From NCBI GenBank assembly GCA_018136815.1, contig CM030931.1, positions 3,912,148 through 3,976,147 of the forward strand: a DNA stretch of 64,000 nt, read 5' to 3'. This DNA is from Isochrysis galbana. Its lineage: Eukaryota; Haptophyta; Isochrysidales; Isochrysidaceae. Positions 1 through 10,126 of this stretch are shown here, one piece after another. Each line of letters starts with the position of its first letter. Within the stretch, counting starts at the first letter, position 1. A program made the translations under genes and the position numbers. Below the pieces are notes generated by a model. The model did no database searches. It saw only the letters and a list, made by a program, of their open reading frames with translations, and was not told the DNA's origin.

Positions 1-75
1 GGGGGGACCCTGCGGAATCCTTGGACACCCAGGGGAGGCGGAAAATAGTGGTTAAAAAGAGTGAGTGACCGCCCT
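1..75 (-). mobile_element. LINE family A 5' end, cut by window edge
   Basis: Read on the minus strand this segment matches, with few differences, the 5' leader of the family A element at 52700-52787, including the terminal string GTCACTCACTC and the following TTTTTAACCACTATTT. The rest of the element would lie outside the window to the left. The first bases of the terminus differ from the other copies (GGGCGG instead of TAGCCCGG). Confidence 0.5.
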
Positions 76-141
76 ACATACTAAGGAGGGTATTAGGTTC
101 AAATATAATAGCTGTAAACCAAACCTATTCACAGCCTTTCT

Positions 142-179
142 CGTGCCCCGCCATGGGTGAACCAAGTATAAACTTAGTA
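142..179 (-). mobile_element. 5'-end scrap of element C
   Basis: The stretch around CCATGGGTGAACCAAGTATA and the following AACTTAGT matches the 5' end of the non-autonomous element C at 27551-27585, and more loosely 51040-51060. Only about 38 bp are present, directly abutting the heptamer satellite. Confidence 0.5.
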
Positions 180-1233
180 GAGAGTAGGGAGTAGAGGTAG
201 AGAGTGGAGAGTAGAGAGTAGAGAGTAGAGAGTAGAGAGTAGAGAGTAGAGAGTAGAGAGTAGAGAGTAGAGAGTAGAGAGTAGAGAGTAGAGAGTAGAG
301 AGTAGAGAGTAGAGAGTGGAGAGTAGAGAGTAGAGAGTAGAGAGTAGAGAGTAGAGAGTAGAGAGTAGAGAGAAGAGAGTAGAGAGTAGAGAGTAGAGAG
401 TAGAGAGTAGAGAGTAGAGAGTAGAGAGAAGAGAGTAGAGAGTAGAGAGTAGAGAGTGGAGAGTAGAGAGTAGAGAGTAGAGAGTAGAGAGTAGAGAGAA
501 GAGAGTAGAGAGAAGAGAGTAGAGAGTAGAGAGTAGAGAGTAGAGAGTAGAGAGTAGAGAGTAGAGAGTAGAGAGGCGAGAGTAGAGAGAAGAGAGTAGA
601 GAGTAGAGAGTAGAGAGTGGAGAGTAGAGAGTAGAGAGTAGAGAGTAGAGAGTAGAGAGTAGAGAGAAGAGAGTAGAGAGAAGAGAGTAGAGAGTAGAGA
701 GTAGAGAGTAGAGAGTAGAGAGTAGAGAGTAGAGAGTAGAGAGGCGAGAGGCTGCCGAGAGTGGAGAGGCGAGAGGCGAGAGGCGAGAGGCGAGAGGCGA
801 GAGGCGAGAGGCGAGAGGCGAGAGAGAGGAGAGAGGAGAGAGGAGAGAGGAGAGAGGAGAGAGGAGAGAGGAGAGAGGAGAGAGGAGAGAGGAGAGAGGA
901 GAGAGGAGAGAGGAGAGAGGAGAGAGGAGAGAGGAGAGAGGAGAGAGGAGAGAGGAGAGAGGAGAGAGGAGAGAGGAGAGAGGAGAGAGGAGAGGGGAGA
1001 GGGGAGAGGGGAGAGGGGAGAGGGGAGAGGGGGAGAGGAGAGAAAAGAGAGGAGAGAGGAGACAGTAGGGAGGTAGGGAGTAGGGAGTAGAGAGTAGAGA
1101 GTAGAAAGTAGAGAGTAGAGATTAGAGAGTAGAGAGTAGAGAGTAGAGAGAGTAGAGAGAGAAGAGAGTAGAGAGTAGAGAGTAGAGAGTAGGGAATAGA
1201 GAGTAGAGAGAGGGAAAGAAGAAGACGAGAGGC
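180..1233. repeat. Heptamer satellite array (TAGAGAG and variants)
   Basis: About 1 kb of 7-bp units. Blocks of TAGAGAG (about 180-740) are followed by GCGAGAG (about 765-825), AGGAGAG (about 830-990), AGGGGAG (about 990-1030), and TAGAGAG-like units again to about 1200. The 7-bp period is kept while the unit sequence changes blockwise. Open frames through it on both strands are artefacts of a repeat whose length is not a multiple of three. It lies directly upstream of the NIPA gene. Confidence 0.9.
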
Positions 1234-1364
1234 CGAGAGAGAGAGACGAGAGAGAGAGACAAGAGTGAGAACAAGAGAAAGATCTGAGAGAGATGTGGAG
1301 AGGGAGAGAGGAGAGAGAGAGAGAGGGAGAGAGAGAGAAAGTAGAGAGAGAGAGAGAGAGAGAG

Positions 1365-1410
<46 letters not shown>

Positions 1411-1440
1411 CGAGAGAGAGGGAGACGGTGGAGAGAGAGG
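1234..1440. repeat. GA-rich simple sequence
   Basis: Mostly (GA)n with interruptions, continuing the purine-rich run of the satellite up to about 80 bp before the NIPA start codon. It probably lies in the promoter or 5' UTR of that gene. Confidence 0.8.
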
Positions 1441-1520
1441 CTGCTGCTCCCAGCTCTCCCCCTCTGCTCCCAGCCGGCGGAGCAGCTTGCAGTGCGTGCT
1501 TGAACCTCCTCCTCGGCGTG

Positions 1521-4357
1521 ATGGCCGAGCCCTCCAGCGGGCCGAGCTCCTCTACCGCCGCCTGTGCCCTCACTGCAGAGGCCACAGAGCTCGACTCATC
1601 GGTCCGGTGCCCTCCCTCTCCTTCTCTCTCCCTCCCTCTCCCCCTTCTCCCTCCCTTTCCTTCCCTCTGCCCCCCTCGCTCTCCCTCTCTCTCCGTCCCT
1701 CTCTGTCCCTCTCCGTCCCTCCCCCCCCCCTCTCTCTCCCGCTCTCTCCCAGACCCTCTCTCTCCCTCTCTCGCTTCCTCGCTCTCCCCCTCCCTTTCCG
1801 CTTCCCTCTCTCCTCTCTCTCTGCTCCCTCTCCTATCAGTGCTCTCCCCCTCGCCTCTGCCCTCTCGCCTCTCGCCTCTGCTTCTCCCTCCCCTCCCTTC
1901 CCCTTCCTCCTTTCAGCCCTTCCTCACCTCACCCCTCCCTCCCTCCTTTGGGGCATCTCCCACTCTCTCTCTGGGCCATAGTGTCTTCTCCCGTTTCTCC
2001 TGCCCACCCCAACTCATCGCTGCGATGCCCTCCACCCCTCCCTTTTCTCTCAGCCCCCCTCCCCCTTCCTTTTGGGCATCTTCCGCTATCTCTCGGCCAA
2101 AGTCTGTTTCCCCGTCTCTCCCGCCTACCCCACCTGTCGGTCCGCCGTACCTCTCCCGCTTCCACGCGCTCTCACTTCCCCCATGCCTCTCGTATCCTGA
2201 TGGCACCCTGCCCCGCCCTCGCCCTTTCCCCTCCTTTGGCATCCCCACCCCTCAATCTCTCTCTCTCTCTCTCTGGGCCACCCTCTCTTCCCCGTCACGC
2301 CCTGTGGTGGGTCCTGCACACCGTGGTTCGGGATGCGGATGCCAACGAGGAGAGAGCGCCGCCTTGAGGGCCTGCACTGGTTGTGTTTGAGAGGCACGTC
2401 GTAGGTCGGCGCCGAGACCGGAGATTGGGCAGAGCACCGGCCTGGGGCGTGCCCCTGCCGCCCCTCGCCCACCGGCGCACGCGTCGCCCTCTCTACGCCT
2501 ACCGCGCCCCTCCCCTGCGCCTCTTCCCCAAACCCGTGTGGATCCTGCCAGGCCCAGCCTCACCCGGCGCCCACTGGCTTACTCGCCCTTCCCTTCGGCG
2601 CCGCCAGGTGTGGGTGGGGGTGGCCATCGCGCTCTGCGCCAATTCGGTCATCCCCGTCGCGCTCAACGCGCAAAAGCTGGCGCACAAGCGCAACACGCTC
2701 GAGGATGGCAAGCAGGCGCGGCCGATGACGCAGCTACCGCTTTGGTGGATTGGCATCTCCACAATGATCGCCGGCGAGTCGCTCAATTTTCTCGCGTACG
2801 GCTACGCGCCAGCCTCGATCGTCGCACCCATCGGCGCCACCAGCGTCTTCGTGAACGGCATCATCACCACCACAGTGATGAAGGAGCCCTTCACCTGCCG
2901 CTCGGGCATCGGCCTCGTGCTCATCGCTTGCGGCGTTGTCACGCTCGTCACCGCCATCCCGCCTTCGGGCATCGAGCTGACGACCGAGATGCTCGCCACG
3001 TGAGCGTGACGCCGCCCGCCTCGCCGCGCCTGGCCCGCCTGTCACGCGTCGCCTGGACCCCACCCACCCAGCCCCCCGTCCACCTCGTGTAGGTCCATAC
3101 TTCCCTCACCCCGCGCGTGGGGCTACGTGCTAGGCGTATGCGTCTTTGTACTGATGTGGCGCCACTTTGTGGTGCGCCGCCTTCGTGGCACCCAGCCTCG
3201 CCGTCGCGAGCCGATCCCTCACACCGCCGCCTGAGCATGCCCACGCCCTTGCCACGCAGGTCCCAAAGTACAAAGACAAGCATGTGCTCGTCTACTTGAT
3301 GCTGTGCTCGGTCATTTCGTCTGTGACGGTCGTGTCGTGCCGGTGCGCGGCCCCCTGCAGGCCAGGCCCACCCACCCGGGCCGCCGGTGTGCCCACCCGT
3401 GCACCCGGACGTGGCAGCCTGCCAACACGCCGCCCCCTGCCCGCCGGCATCTCACCCGCCCCCGTGCTCACAGGGCCTTCATGTCCATCTCGACCGACGT
3501 GCTCGAGACGGGCGGCTTCGACCAGCTCGCTTCGCCCGTCCCCTTTGCTGCGCTCAGCTTGGTTATCGTGACAGCCATCTGGTCCACCTACTATCTCAAC
3601 AAGGCTATGATCCTGTTCAAAAACTCCGAGGTGGGCATGCCTGATCCTGGACATTGCCTCGACGCCCCGACGCTGCCGAGCGGCACGCCTCGCGCTCAGC
3701 ACGATTGCGCCCTGTCGTCGCAGGTGGTCCCCGTCTACTTCACCAGCTTCACGCTCGCCTCCATTGGAGCGGGCGCGCTCGTCTACCGGTGGGCGCTCTC
3801 GTCACCCGTCCTTGCTTTACGCACTCCCGCCGTCTCTGCCACCCACCCGCCCGTTGCGCGTCCGTAGGGAGTTCCAGTGCCTCACGCCCGCCACGTCGTT
3901 CGCCTTCGGCACTGGTTGCCTCGGCACCTTCATCGGCGTCAAGCTTGTGGCATCGCAGCAACCGGGCCGGCCGGGCGAGAAGCTCTCGCGCTTTCGACGG
4001 CTGATGGACACGCCGGGTGGCGCAGGAGCGCGGGGGGAGGCGCGTCTCAGTAGCGTCCAGGCGGGCCTTGGCGCAGCAGAGGGCAGCGCCAGCTCGGGCG
4101 CCGAACTTACTAGTATCTCAACCGTCTCGTCGGCGTGCTCGGCCGATGGTCTTATCAAAAACGAGGCGGGAGCTAGAAGAGGCGTCAGAAGAGGAGCCGC
4201 CGTCGGGATGGGGAATATTTTGCCGAGGACGCCAGCTTCGCCGGCGCTCGGTGGGTCGCTTGCGATTGTGCCGGAGGTGACAGCCAAGTGCTACGGGGAC
4301 ACCACCGTGCCCGCCGCTGCGCGCACCGCTGTTACACCCGTTGTCGACGACGGATGA
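1521..4357 (+). CDS. NIPA: NIPA-family magnesium transporter (7 exons)
   Basis: Predicted exons are 1521-1601, 2608-2999, 3093-3171, 3260-3342, 3474-3630, 3724-3788 and 3868-4357. All introns are GT-AG and all phases close, giving 448 residues. The protein has nine hydrophobic segments in the order known for NIPA/DUF803 Mg2+ transporters, starting right after residue 27 (VWVGVAIAL) and including ASIVAPIGATSVFVNGI and the TM7 motif STYYLNKAM. The roughly 150-residue tail is Ser/Ala/Gly-rich and probably cytosolic. The family moves Mg2+ across plasma or endosomal membranes; that role here is inference. The start at 1521 was chosen because exon 1 (MAEPSSGPSSS...) joins exon 2 in frame exactly where the first membrane segment begins. 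Intron 1 (1006 bp) is almost pure pyrimidine on the coding strand; the others are about 80-130 bp. Confidence 0.88.
1602..2607 (+). repeat. Pyrimidine-rich first intron of NIPA
   Basis: From about 1602 to 2300 this is a CT/CCCT-rich low-complexity run on the coding strand, bounded by donor GTCCGG and acceptor CGCCAG. Reading frames rich in Ser, Pro and Leu here are by-products of the repeat. Confidence 0.8.
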
Positions 4358-5012
4358 CGGTGCGCGCTTGTATGTGTGCTCATGTCGCGTCTTAGGCGTC
4401 AGCAGGGCATGTACCGCCACCTCCGTGCCCGCACCTTGCCCCGCGCGGTCAAACAGCGAGATGGAGGTGGGACGTGAGGCTATCACGCTATTGCGACGTG
4501 TCGATGATCGCGGCGGGCTGGTCGGTCACGTCCGCCTAGTAGGCCGAGCGCACCTCCGATCATCGTTGGCTGGGGCTGCTGGAGCTATGAGCCCGCGGCG
4601 CGTGTGCGGCTTGTGTTATCGTGACCATGGCCGTAAGTGTCGACACAGTGATCGAGTGTGCTGGGTGCATTCGAGTGTTCGTGTGGCGGGACATGGATGA
4701 AGGCGAAAACATCAAACATCGTCTCCTTAGGACATGAACGACGTGAGCACTCACAAGAGCCATTAACGGCGATGACGACATCGAGGGAGTCAACCCCAAC
4801 TATCATTGTAAAAGATAGGGTCACGGAGCGCGCCTCGCTCCCACCCACTCTCCCCGCCCACCCCACCGGCGCCGCCCGACCACGAGATGACAGACGCAAC
4901 GCAGACGCAGCGACTCCCAGTCAGGGCCACGCGCCAGCCCAGGTACCCGCGAGCCACGACCCGAGCCGAGCCCTCAAAGCCACACGGACAGCACACACCC
5001 CAACACCAACAC
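4358..5012. other. Intergenic, nothing recognised
   Basis: This is the 3' flank of the NIPA gene. I see no coding frame with domain character, no RNA gene and no clear repeat. Confidence 0.5.
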
Positions 5013-5050
5013 TAGCCCGGTCACTCACTCTTTTAACCACTATTTTTTTT
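5013..5050 (+). mobile_element. LINE family A 5'-terminal motif
   Basis: TAGCCCGGTCACTCACTC followed by TTTTAACCACTATTT is the same terminus seen at 22633 (+) and at 52787 (minus). Only the first few dozen bases are kept here. Confidence 0.55.
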
Positions 5051-5154
5051 CGCAAAGCTCCTCTTTGAGGAGTTGCTCCTCTCCCTCCCATTTGGCCCCC
5101 TTGCCTGCGAGACCAGAACAGGATCCTGGCGTGGGGGGCTGTTTGAGTGTGGAG

Positions 5155-5530
5155 TAAGTGGTATCTCGCAAGGATCGCTCTTAAGATCGACTTAGCGGAC
5201 CTCCCGTCCGCGTTACCGTATTGTATGTTATAGAAGTCCGTTAGGATATACCTCCATGCCAGGATACCCAAGTATCCCGAGGAGGATGCGGTCTATCCAC
5301 TTGATAGCAGAAAAGACGCTGGGCTACTTCACATCCCGGCCTAAGGTTAATCCCTAAAAGTCCCTCTATGAATTCGAAAACGGGCTCCGTCGCGATACAG
5401 GAGGCTAAATGCGTGGAACTCTCGGGAGCTATGCCGCAAAAGCGACATGTTGGATCGTCAGCAAAACGATTCGCCGTAGCTATTCTCCTGTGTAAAACGT
5501 GTTTGAAGTGCATGAGGCTACTCCGCCACC
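5155..5530 (-). pseudogene. LINE family A ORF2 C-terminal fragment
   Basis: The minus-strand frame carries HFKHVLHRRIATANRFADD, then CRFCGIAPESSTHLASC (a CCHC zinc finger), then FCYQVDRPHP. It is nearly identical to the neighbouring copy at 6118-6490. A frameshift follows RPHP, and the piece lacks both the RT domain and the 3' UTR. Its upstream part (5530-5618) encodes unrelated sequence. Confidence 0.75.
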
Positions 5531-5618
5531 TCGAGAACATCCACATGCCGCGCACGGGCGCTGAGGCGGACGCCGCCGCCGAACATTTCGCCGCTCTTCG
5601 CCCCTTCGCTTTTGGCAT

Positions 5619-8600
5619 GAAAAAAAAAATCTTCTTAAAATTCCCCGCTACGCGTGCGGCGTGAGGCAGTGTGCTAGTGTACCTCCCTACTACCCAACCT
5701 TAACCCCTGACAACCCCCTCCCCCTTTCCCAGTTCCCTCTTTATCGGAGAAGCTGGTTCCGGGGAGGCCGCGCGCGCTGCTTCGGCCGGGAGTTGGAGAG
5801 AAGGGGGCTGGAGACTGTGATTCGTCCTTTGTGCTAGTGTTAATTCGGGTTGCCTTCTATTGTATATCGTGGGATCATCATTGATATCCTCCGCGGTTTC
5901 TTCTAAGACGCGGTATTAAGTGCCTTAGGTGATGTTACGTATGTCTAGACCTCTCGCCGCCTGCAGGAGGTCTTCCGATGTTCCTAGGTTGAACTCCTTG
6001 TCCACCGTGTAGAGCGGACTTATCAATTTCTTAATGTGTTTGTTACTCGGGGCGTGTAGCCCCATATTCTCTCGTTGTTTTTTCAGCCTCTGAAAGAACC
6101 CGACTTTCGCCGTTACTAATAGGTGGTATCTCGCAAGGATCGCTCTTAAGATCGACCTAACGGACCTGCCGTCCGCGTTACCATATTGGATGTTATAAAA
6201 GTCAGTTAGGATGTACCTCCACGCCAGGATGCCTAAGTATCCCGAGGAGGGGTGCGGTCTGTCCACTTGATAGCAGAAAAGTCGTTGGGCTGTTTCGGAT
6301 CCCGGCCTAAGGCTAATCCCCAGAAGTCCTTCTATGAATTCAAAGATGCGCTCCGTCGCGATACATGAGGCCAGGTGGGTGGAGCTTTCAGGGGCTATGC
6401 CGCAAAAGCGGCATGTTGGATCGTCAGCAAAGCGGTTAGCTGTAGCTAGCCTCCTATGTAGGACATGTTTGAAATGCAAATAAGAGTCCCTAGGCGTCAA
6501 AAAGTTATATTTATATAATTGCGATATTTGTTTCCACTTTCCCGAGAGGACCGGTAACCTTTTTTCCCATCTTAGTGTGGATTTTTGTGTTTTGGTTTTC
6601 CTCAAAGCGAGGAACGCTTTAGTCAAGTCCCTGACACTTACACCCTCTAGTGTTGTACGCGTGCCGTTTAGCATGTATTCTTGAGGTAACGGGTACGCCG
6701 TTTCCGCCGGGCCGTCGTACGCACGTCCCCACTTCAGCGGGGTGTATAGTTCGTCAGGCAGTAGTTGCGGGCTAATCCGCTCGTGGATGTGGGGCTCTCC
6801 CATGACATTGAGCTGGACTTTGTGGTAGTCGCCTCTTCGGCGCAGATAAAAGTTATGGTCAATGTCCACTAGGATCTCGCCTAGATCGTGTGCGTCCGGA
6901 TCTTCCTGAGGGACTATCTCTTGCTCCTCTGGAGCCGGGGGCGGAGTCTTCGCTTGTTTTCTAAGAAGGTTCATATAATCGAAAGTGGTATGTATTAGTC
7001 TTGATCTCGTCCACTCAGAAATCTTCTCCCACGACTTAAGAAAGGGGCCTACCGATATGTAATTTCCCCTATGGCGTATCCAACGTTCTCCGTCCGGCAA
7101 GTAAGCCGCGCATTCTTCCATAGTGTAAACGTCCCCCGTATCCGGGTTTATGGTGTTGTGAACGATAACTGTCTGTAGAGACTCCCATTTCGACCTATGT
7201 GAGTGATGAATAGCCGGAGGCTTGTGGAAAAGATTGTGCCATATCGGGGAGCCCTGAGTGCCTTCTCGTGTGATTTCTCCCCTAAGGAATTTGATCTTTC
7301 TGAAGTTTTCCAGCGCGTGCTTCCAGAAGGCCGGGAGCGTGTTATTGCCGCGAATGCTAGCCGTGAGGCTCTTCGAGTCGACCTTTGAAAAGACCGCCGC
7401 TCGCCCTAAGGGGGGTGCGGCTGAACCATTGATCCAAGACTATCTTCCATTCCGCCATTGACGGGTTTAGATATCGGACTATCCATATCGCTTGGAGCGC
7501 CCTCGTGTGTTCGGCCATGGGAAGTAGTCCGACCCCCAATAGGGGCCCGTCTTCGCTTGTGCCTACCCTCGGATATGCCGGAAGGGTTATCCATTTCCGA
7601 CCCTCTTGCGAGGAGCCTAGCTCGTCCGCCTGAAGTCGGGGAGACCTATCCCACAGTATAGTTTGAACGTCCGAGTCTATGGCCTCCATGAACCATGCCG
7701 GAGGAGTGGACGTGGATAGCCAATATCTCGGCGTCCCGTAGATTATGAAGTTCACTAGTAGCGTCCTCCCGTGAATGGAGAGACTCTTCAGACCTCTCCA
7801 TGTTGCGACCTTTCTCTTAAGCTTTGCGTATAGCTTCTCCCAGAAGGAGTCGTTTTCTAGCCCTTCCCAGAAAGGGACTCCTAGAATGGTCGCATACTCG
7901 CCTTCGCCGAGTGTTTTAAGATAAGCTAGCGTCTCGGGGACCTGCGCCCCTGTAAGCGATCCCATTCTTATTAGTAAACTCTTGTTTTTGTTCGCCCTAG
8001 CCCCGGTGGCGGTTCCATAGCTCTCTAAGATGTGCATCGCCCTCTCAAGTGACTCGAAAGAGCTCGCTAAAATTTGCGTGTCGTCGGCAAACTGCGAAAG
8101 CCTTAACTCTCTAGGTCCTATTGTGATTCCCTTCATCTCAGGGTCGGCGTTGACTAGTCGTGTCAGGCCTTCGGCCACTAAGAGAAAAGCTAGGGGTGAT
8201 AGCGGGCACCCTTGGGGCATGCCGCAATGTATCGTGAAGGGATTGCTGCGTCTACCGTTGGCCTTGATCCATCTGATCGGAAGGGAATCCGCGTTAGTTA
8301 ATAGTGTTAGCCATCTAGAGTAACCGGGGCCGAAGCCCAATGCCTGTATCGCTTTATGATAATAATCCCAACTGACTCTATCGAAAGCTTTCTCCCAGTC
8401 TATCGCCAGGGCTAATCCCTCTTCGTCTGCGTCATCCAGGTATGCTTGTACTAGCTTTAGCAGATGGGTGGCTTCGCCTATCATCCTCCTAGGCACAAAG
8501 CCCACTTGCTCCTTGGAGATAATCGTATGTATCGTCTTTTTGAGTCGATTTTGTAGTCCGTTTGGAGCAACGTTATTGGTCTATAATTCCTCGGGTCCCT

Positions 8601-8753
8601 GGCGTCCCCTTTTTTATAGAGCAGGGCTATATCACCCGAGCATGTGTCCTCCGGTAATGCCCCCGACCGGTAGGCTTCGTGAAACATGTCCATCAGGCGC
8701 GGGGCCACTAGCTTTTCAAAGCACTGGTAGAACTCCATTGGTATGCCATCTGG
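5619..8753 (-). mobile_element. 5'-truncated LINE family A copy
   Basis: Reading minus, the element starts inside the RT domain at about 8753, where homology to the copy at 60228-62878 stops abruptly, and runs through the C-terminal domain and 3' UTR to a T-rich 3' end at about 5619. The 3' UTR (about 5640-5924) recurs at 19371-19675 and 49773-49983. The 5' breakpoint lies in a Copia gag-like sequence, consistent with insertion of a 5'-truncated LINE there. Confidence 0.85.
5925..8753 (-). pseudogene. LINE family A ORF2 (reverse transcriptase), broken
   Basis: The order from the N-terminal side is RT palm with LAIDWEKAFDRVSW, then GMPQGCPLSPLAF, then the catalytic FADD motif, then a thumb/C-terminal region, then a CCHC zinc finger (CRFCGIAPESSTHLASC) and the end RGLDIRNIT. 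It is broken at least twice. Relative to the copy at 61170 it lacks 22 bp near 8555, and the frame changes again between about 7357 and 7121. No endonuclease domain is present because of 5' truncation. The product would reverse-transcribe LINE RNA at the target; this copy cannot be functional. Confidence 0.85.
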
Positions 8754-9210
8754 TGGCGAGCGCACTTGCTCCGCCCGCACTTGCCCCCGCCGCTGTCCCT
8801 CTTGCGGCGAGAAACTATGCCCTGGCGCACGCGACAAGACGCTCTGCGTCGTGCGCGCCCCCTCCCCGCCTTCCCGCCCTCACACCCTCAACGCCTTGGG
8901 CAAGCCGGTACCCGAGCGCGTCTTTGAGCGCCTCGCCCACCTTTGGGCTGAGCGCAATCGCCCAGCTCCCTCGCCTCAAGCTCACGCCGCCTCCATCGTC
9001 GACGGCGAGGCGGCACTCCTCGATCTCGTTACCATTCTCGAGCTCGAGCACACCGCCTCCCCCTCAGACGTCGCCTCTCTCTCCGAGCCACCGCCGCCTT
9101 CTCTTTTCGCGGGCTCCTTGGCCGTCGCCGCCGACGCCTTCCTCCCGCCTCCTCCCTTCCACCCCGACCTCGACACATACTCGTCTGCGATCGGCCCTCT
9201 ATGTTCGTAA
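8754..9210 (+). pseudogene. Copia-like gag C-terminal fragment (zinc knuckle)
   Basis: The frame has TCPRRCPSCGEKLCPGAR followed by NALGKPVPERVFERLAHLW. The same pattern, CP.RCP.CG..C.GAR with ..NALG.P.P, recurs at 25840-26020. I know this arrangement as the end of gag in algal Ty1/Copia elements, so the call is by resemblance. No protease, integrase or LTR was recognised next to it. Confidence 0.5.
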
Positions 9211-9835
9211 TTCCGTCCGTCCATCCGTCCGCCGACTGCCGCCCATGTTGTGCCTCTCCCCCTCACTCGCTCTTTGCGATGGGTGCCCCCTTCTTGGGTG
9301 CTCCATCGGGGGGGGGGGGTTATGGTTAGGGGGAGAGCCGCCCTTTAGGTTTCCCAAAGAGAGCCGCTCTCTCTTTGTTTTCCCGCCTTCGCGTGTCTCC
9401 CTTCGGGTTGCACTCTCTCCGTCCGATCGGGATCCTCCGATCCGGATCTTCCTCTCTTCCCCCCGTGTGTTAGGATAGGGGTGATCGCTCTCGATCCCCC
9501 TCCCTTGTTTTCTCATGTGTGCGCCCCCTTTCTTTCCTTGTGCGCGCCCCCGTGCGTTTCCCGCGTTTTCTCTTGTCCCAGAGTTTCCGAGCGTCGCGCT
9601 CATGGCCGCACTCCCAGAGGCTCTGGGCGAGCTCTCACGACCGCCGTCGCCCCATGCTCGTGTGAGCAGTGTTCCCGCCGGTGCCATGCCTCCCTCCAGC
9701 CCCAGTGCTCCCTGTGCTCAGCCCTCCGTGAGCACGGTCGCCCCTGGAGGGCCCCGTCCTATGCCTCAACAATTCTTTGAATCACAACCCTCAGCCACAT
9801 CCACAGCCACTCCACTCCGCCAGCCACACGCACCA
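9211..9835. other. Unassigned, probably transposon-derived
   Basis: This holds a C/T-rich stretch and a Pro/Ser-rich open frame at about 9602-9895 (+) whose end overlaps the DNA-transposon fragment. No domain recognised. Confidence 0.3.
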
Positions 9836-9952
9836 TGTCTTAGCGAAGATGTTCGTGGTGGCACCCCCGGAGGTTTTTTTATCGGGCAGCGGTGAAAAAT
9901 GCAACCCAACGTCCCGCACTAGTAGCTAAAAAGCCCCTATTTGACCGCCCCA
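9836..9952 (-). mobile_element. Left-end fragment of the 620-bp DNA transposon family
   Basis: Read minus, it starts with GGGGCGGTCAAATAGGGGC, then TTTTTAGCTACTAGT, and later ATAAAAAAACCTCCGGGGG. It aligns for about 115 bp with the left end of the complete element at 26402-27021. The right end is missing. Confidence 0.7.
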
Positions 9953-10126
9953 TCCGGAGCGGGCGCGGCACGCTCCACAGTGCAAACTGAAACAATAGTT
10001 TTCGTATGACTACAAATTATAAGAGCCGCCACTGATGGAATATGGAACGAGGAGACCGAGCTAGAATCGCGAAAGTCTCCGTGGCGCTGGACGTCGATGC
10101 TCTCACGCAGCCTTCTCGCGCCCGTG

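Noticed and set aside
125-1585. 486-codon Ser/Leu-rich frame on minus
   Set aside because: Pure translation of the heptamer satellite; no domain and no composition beyond the repeat.
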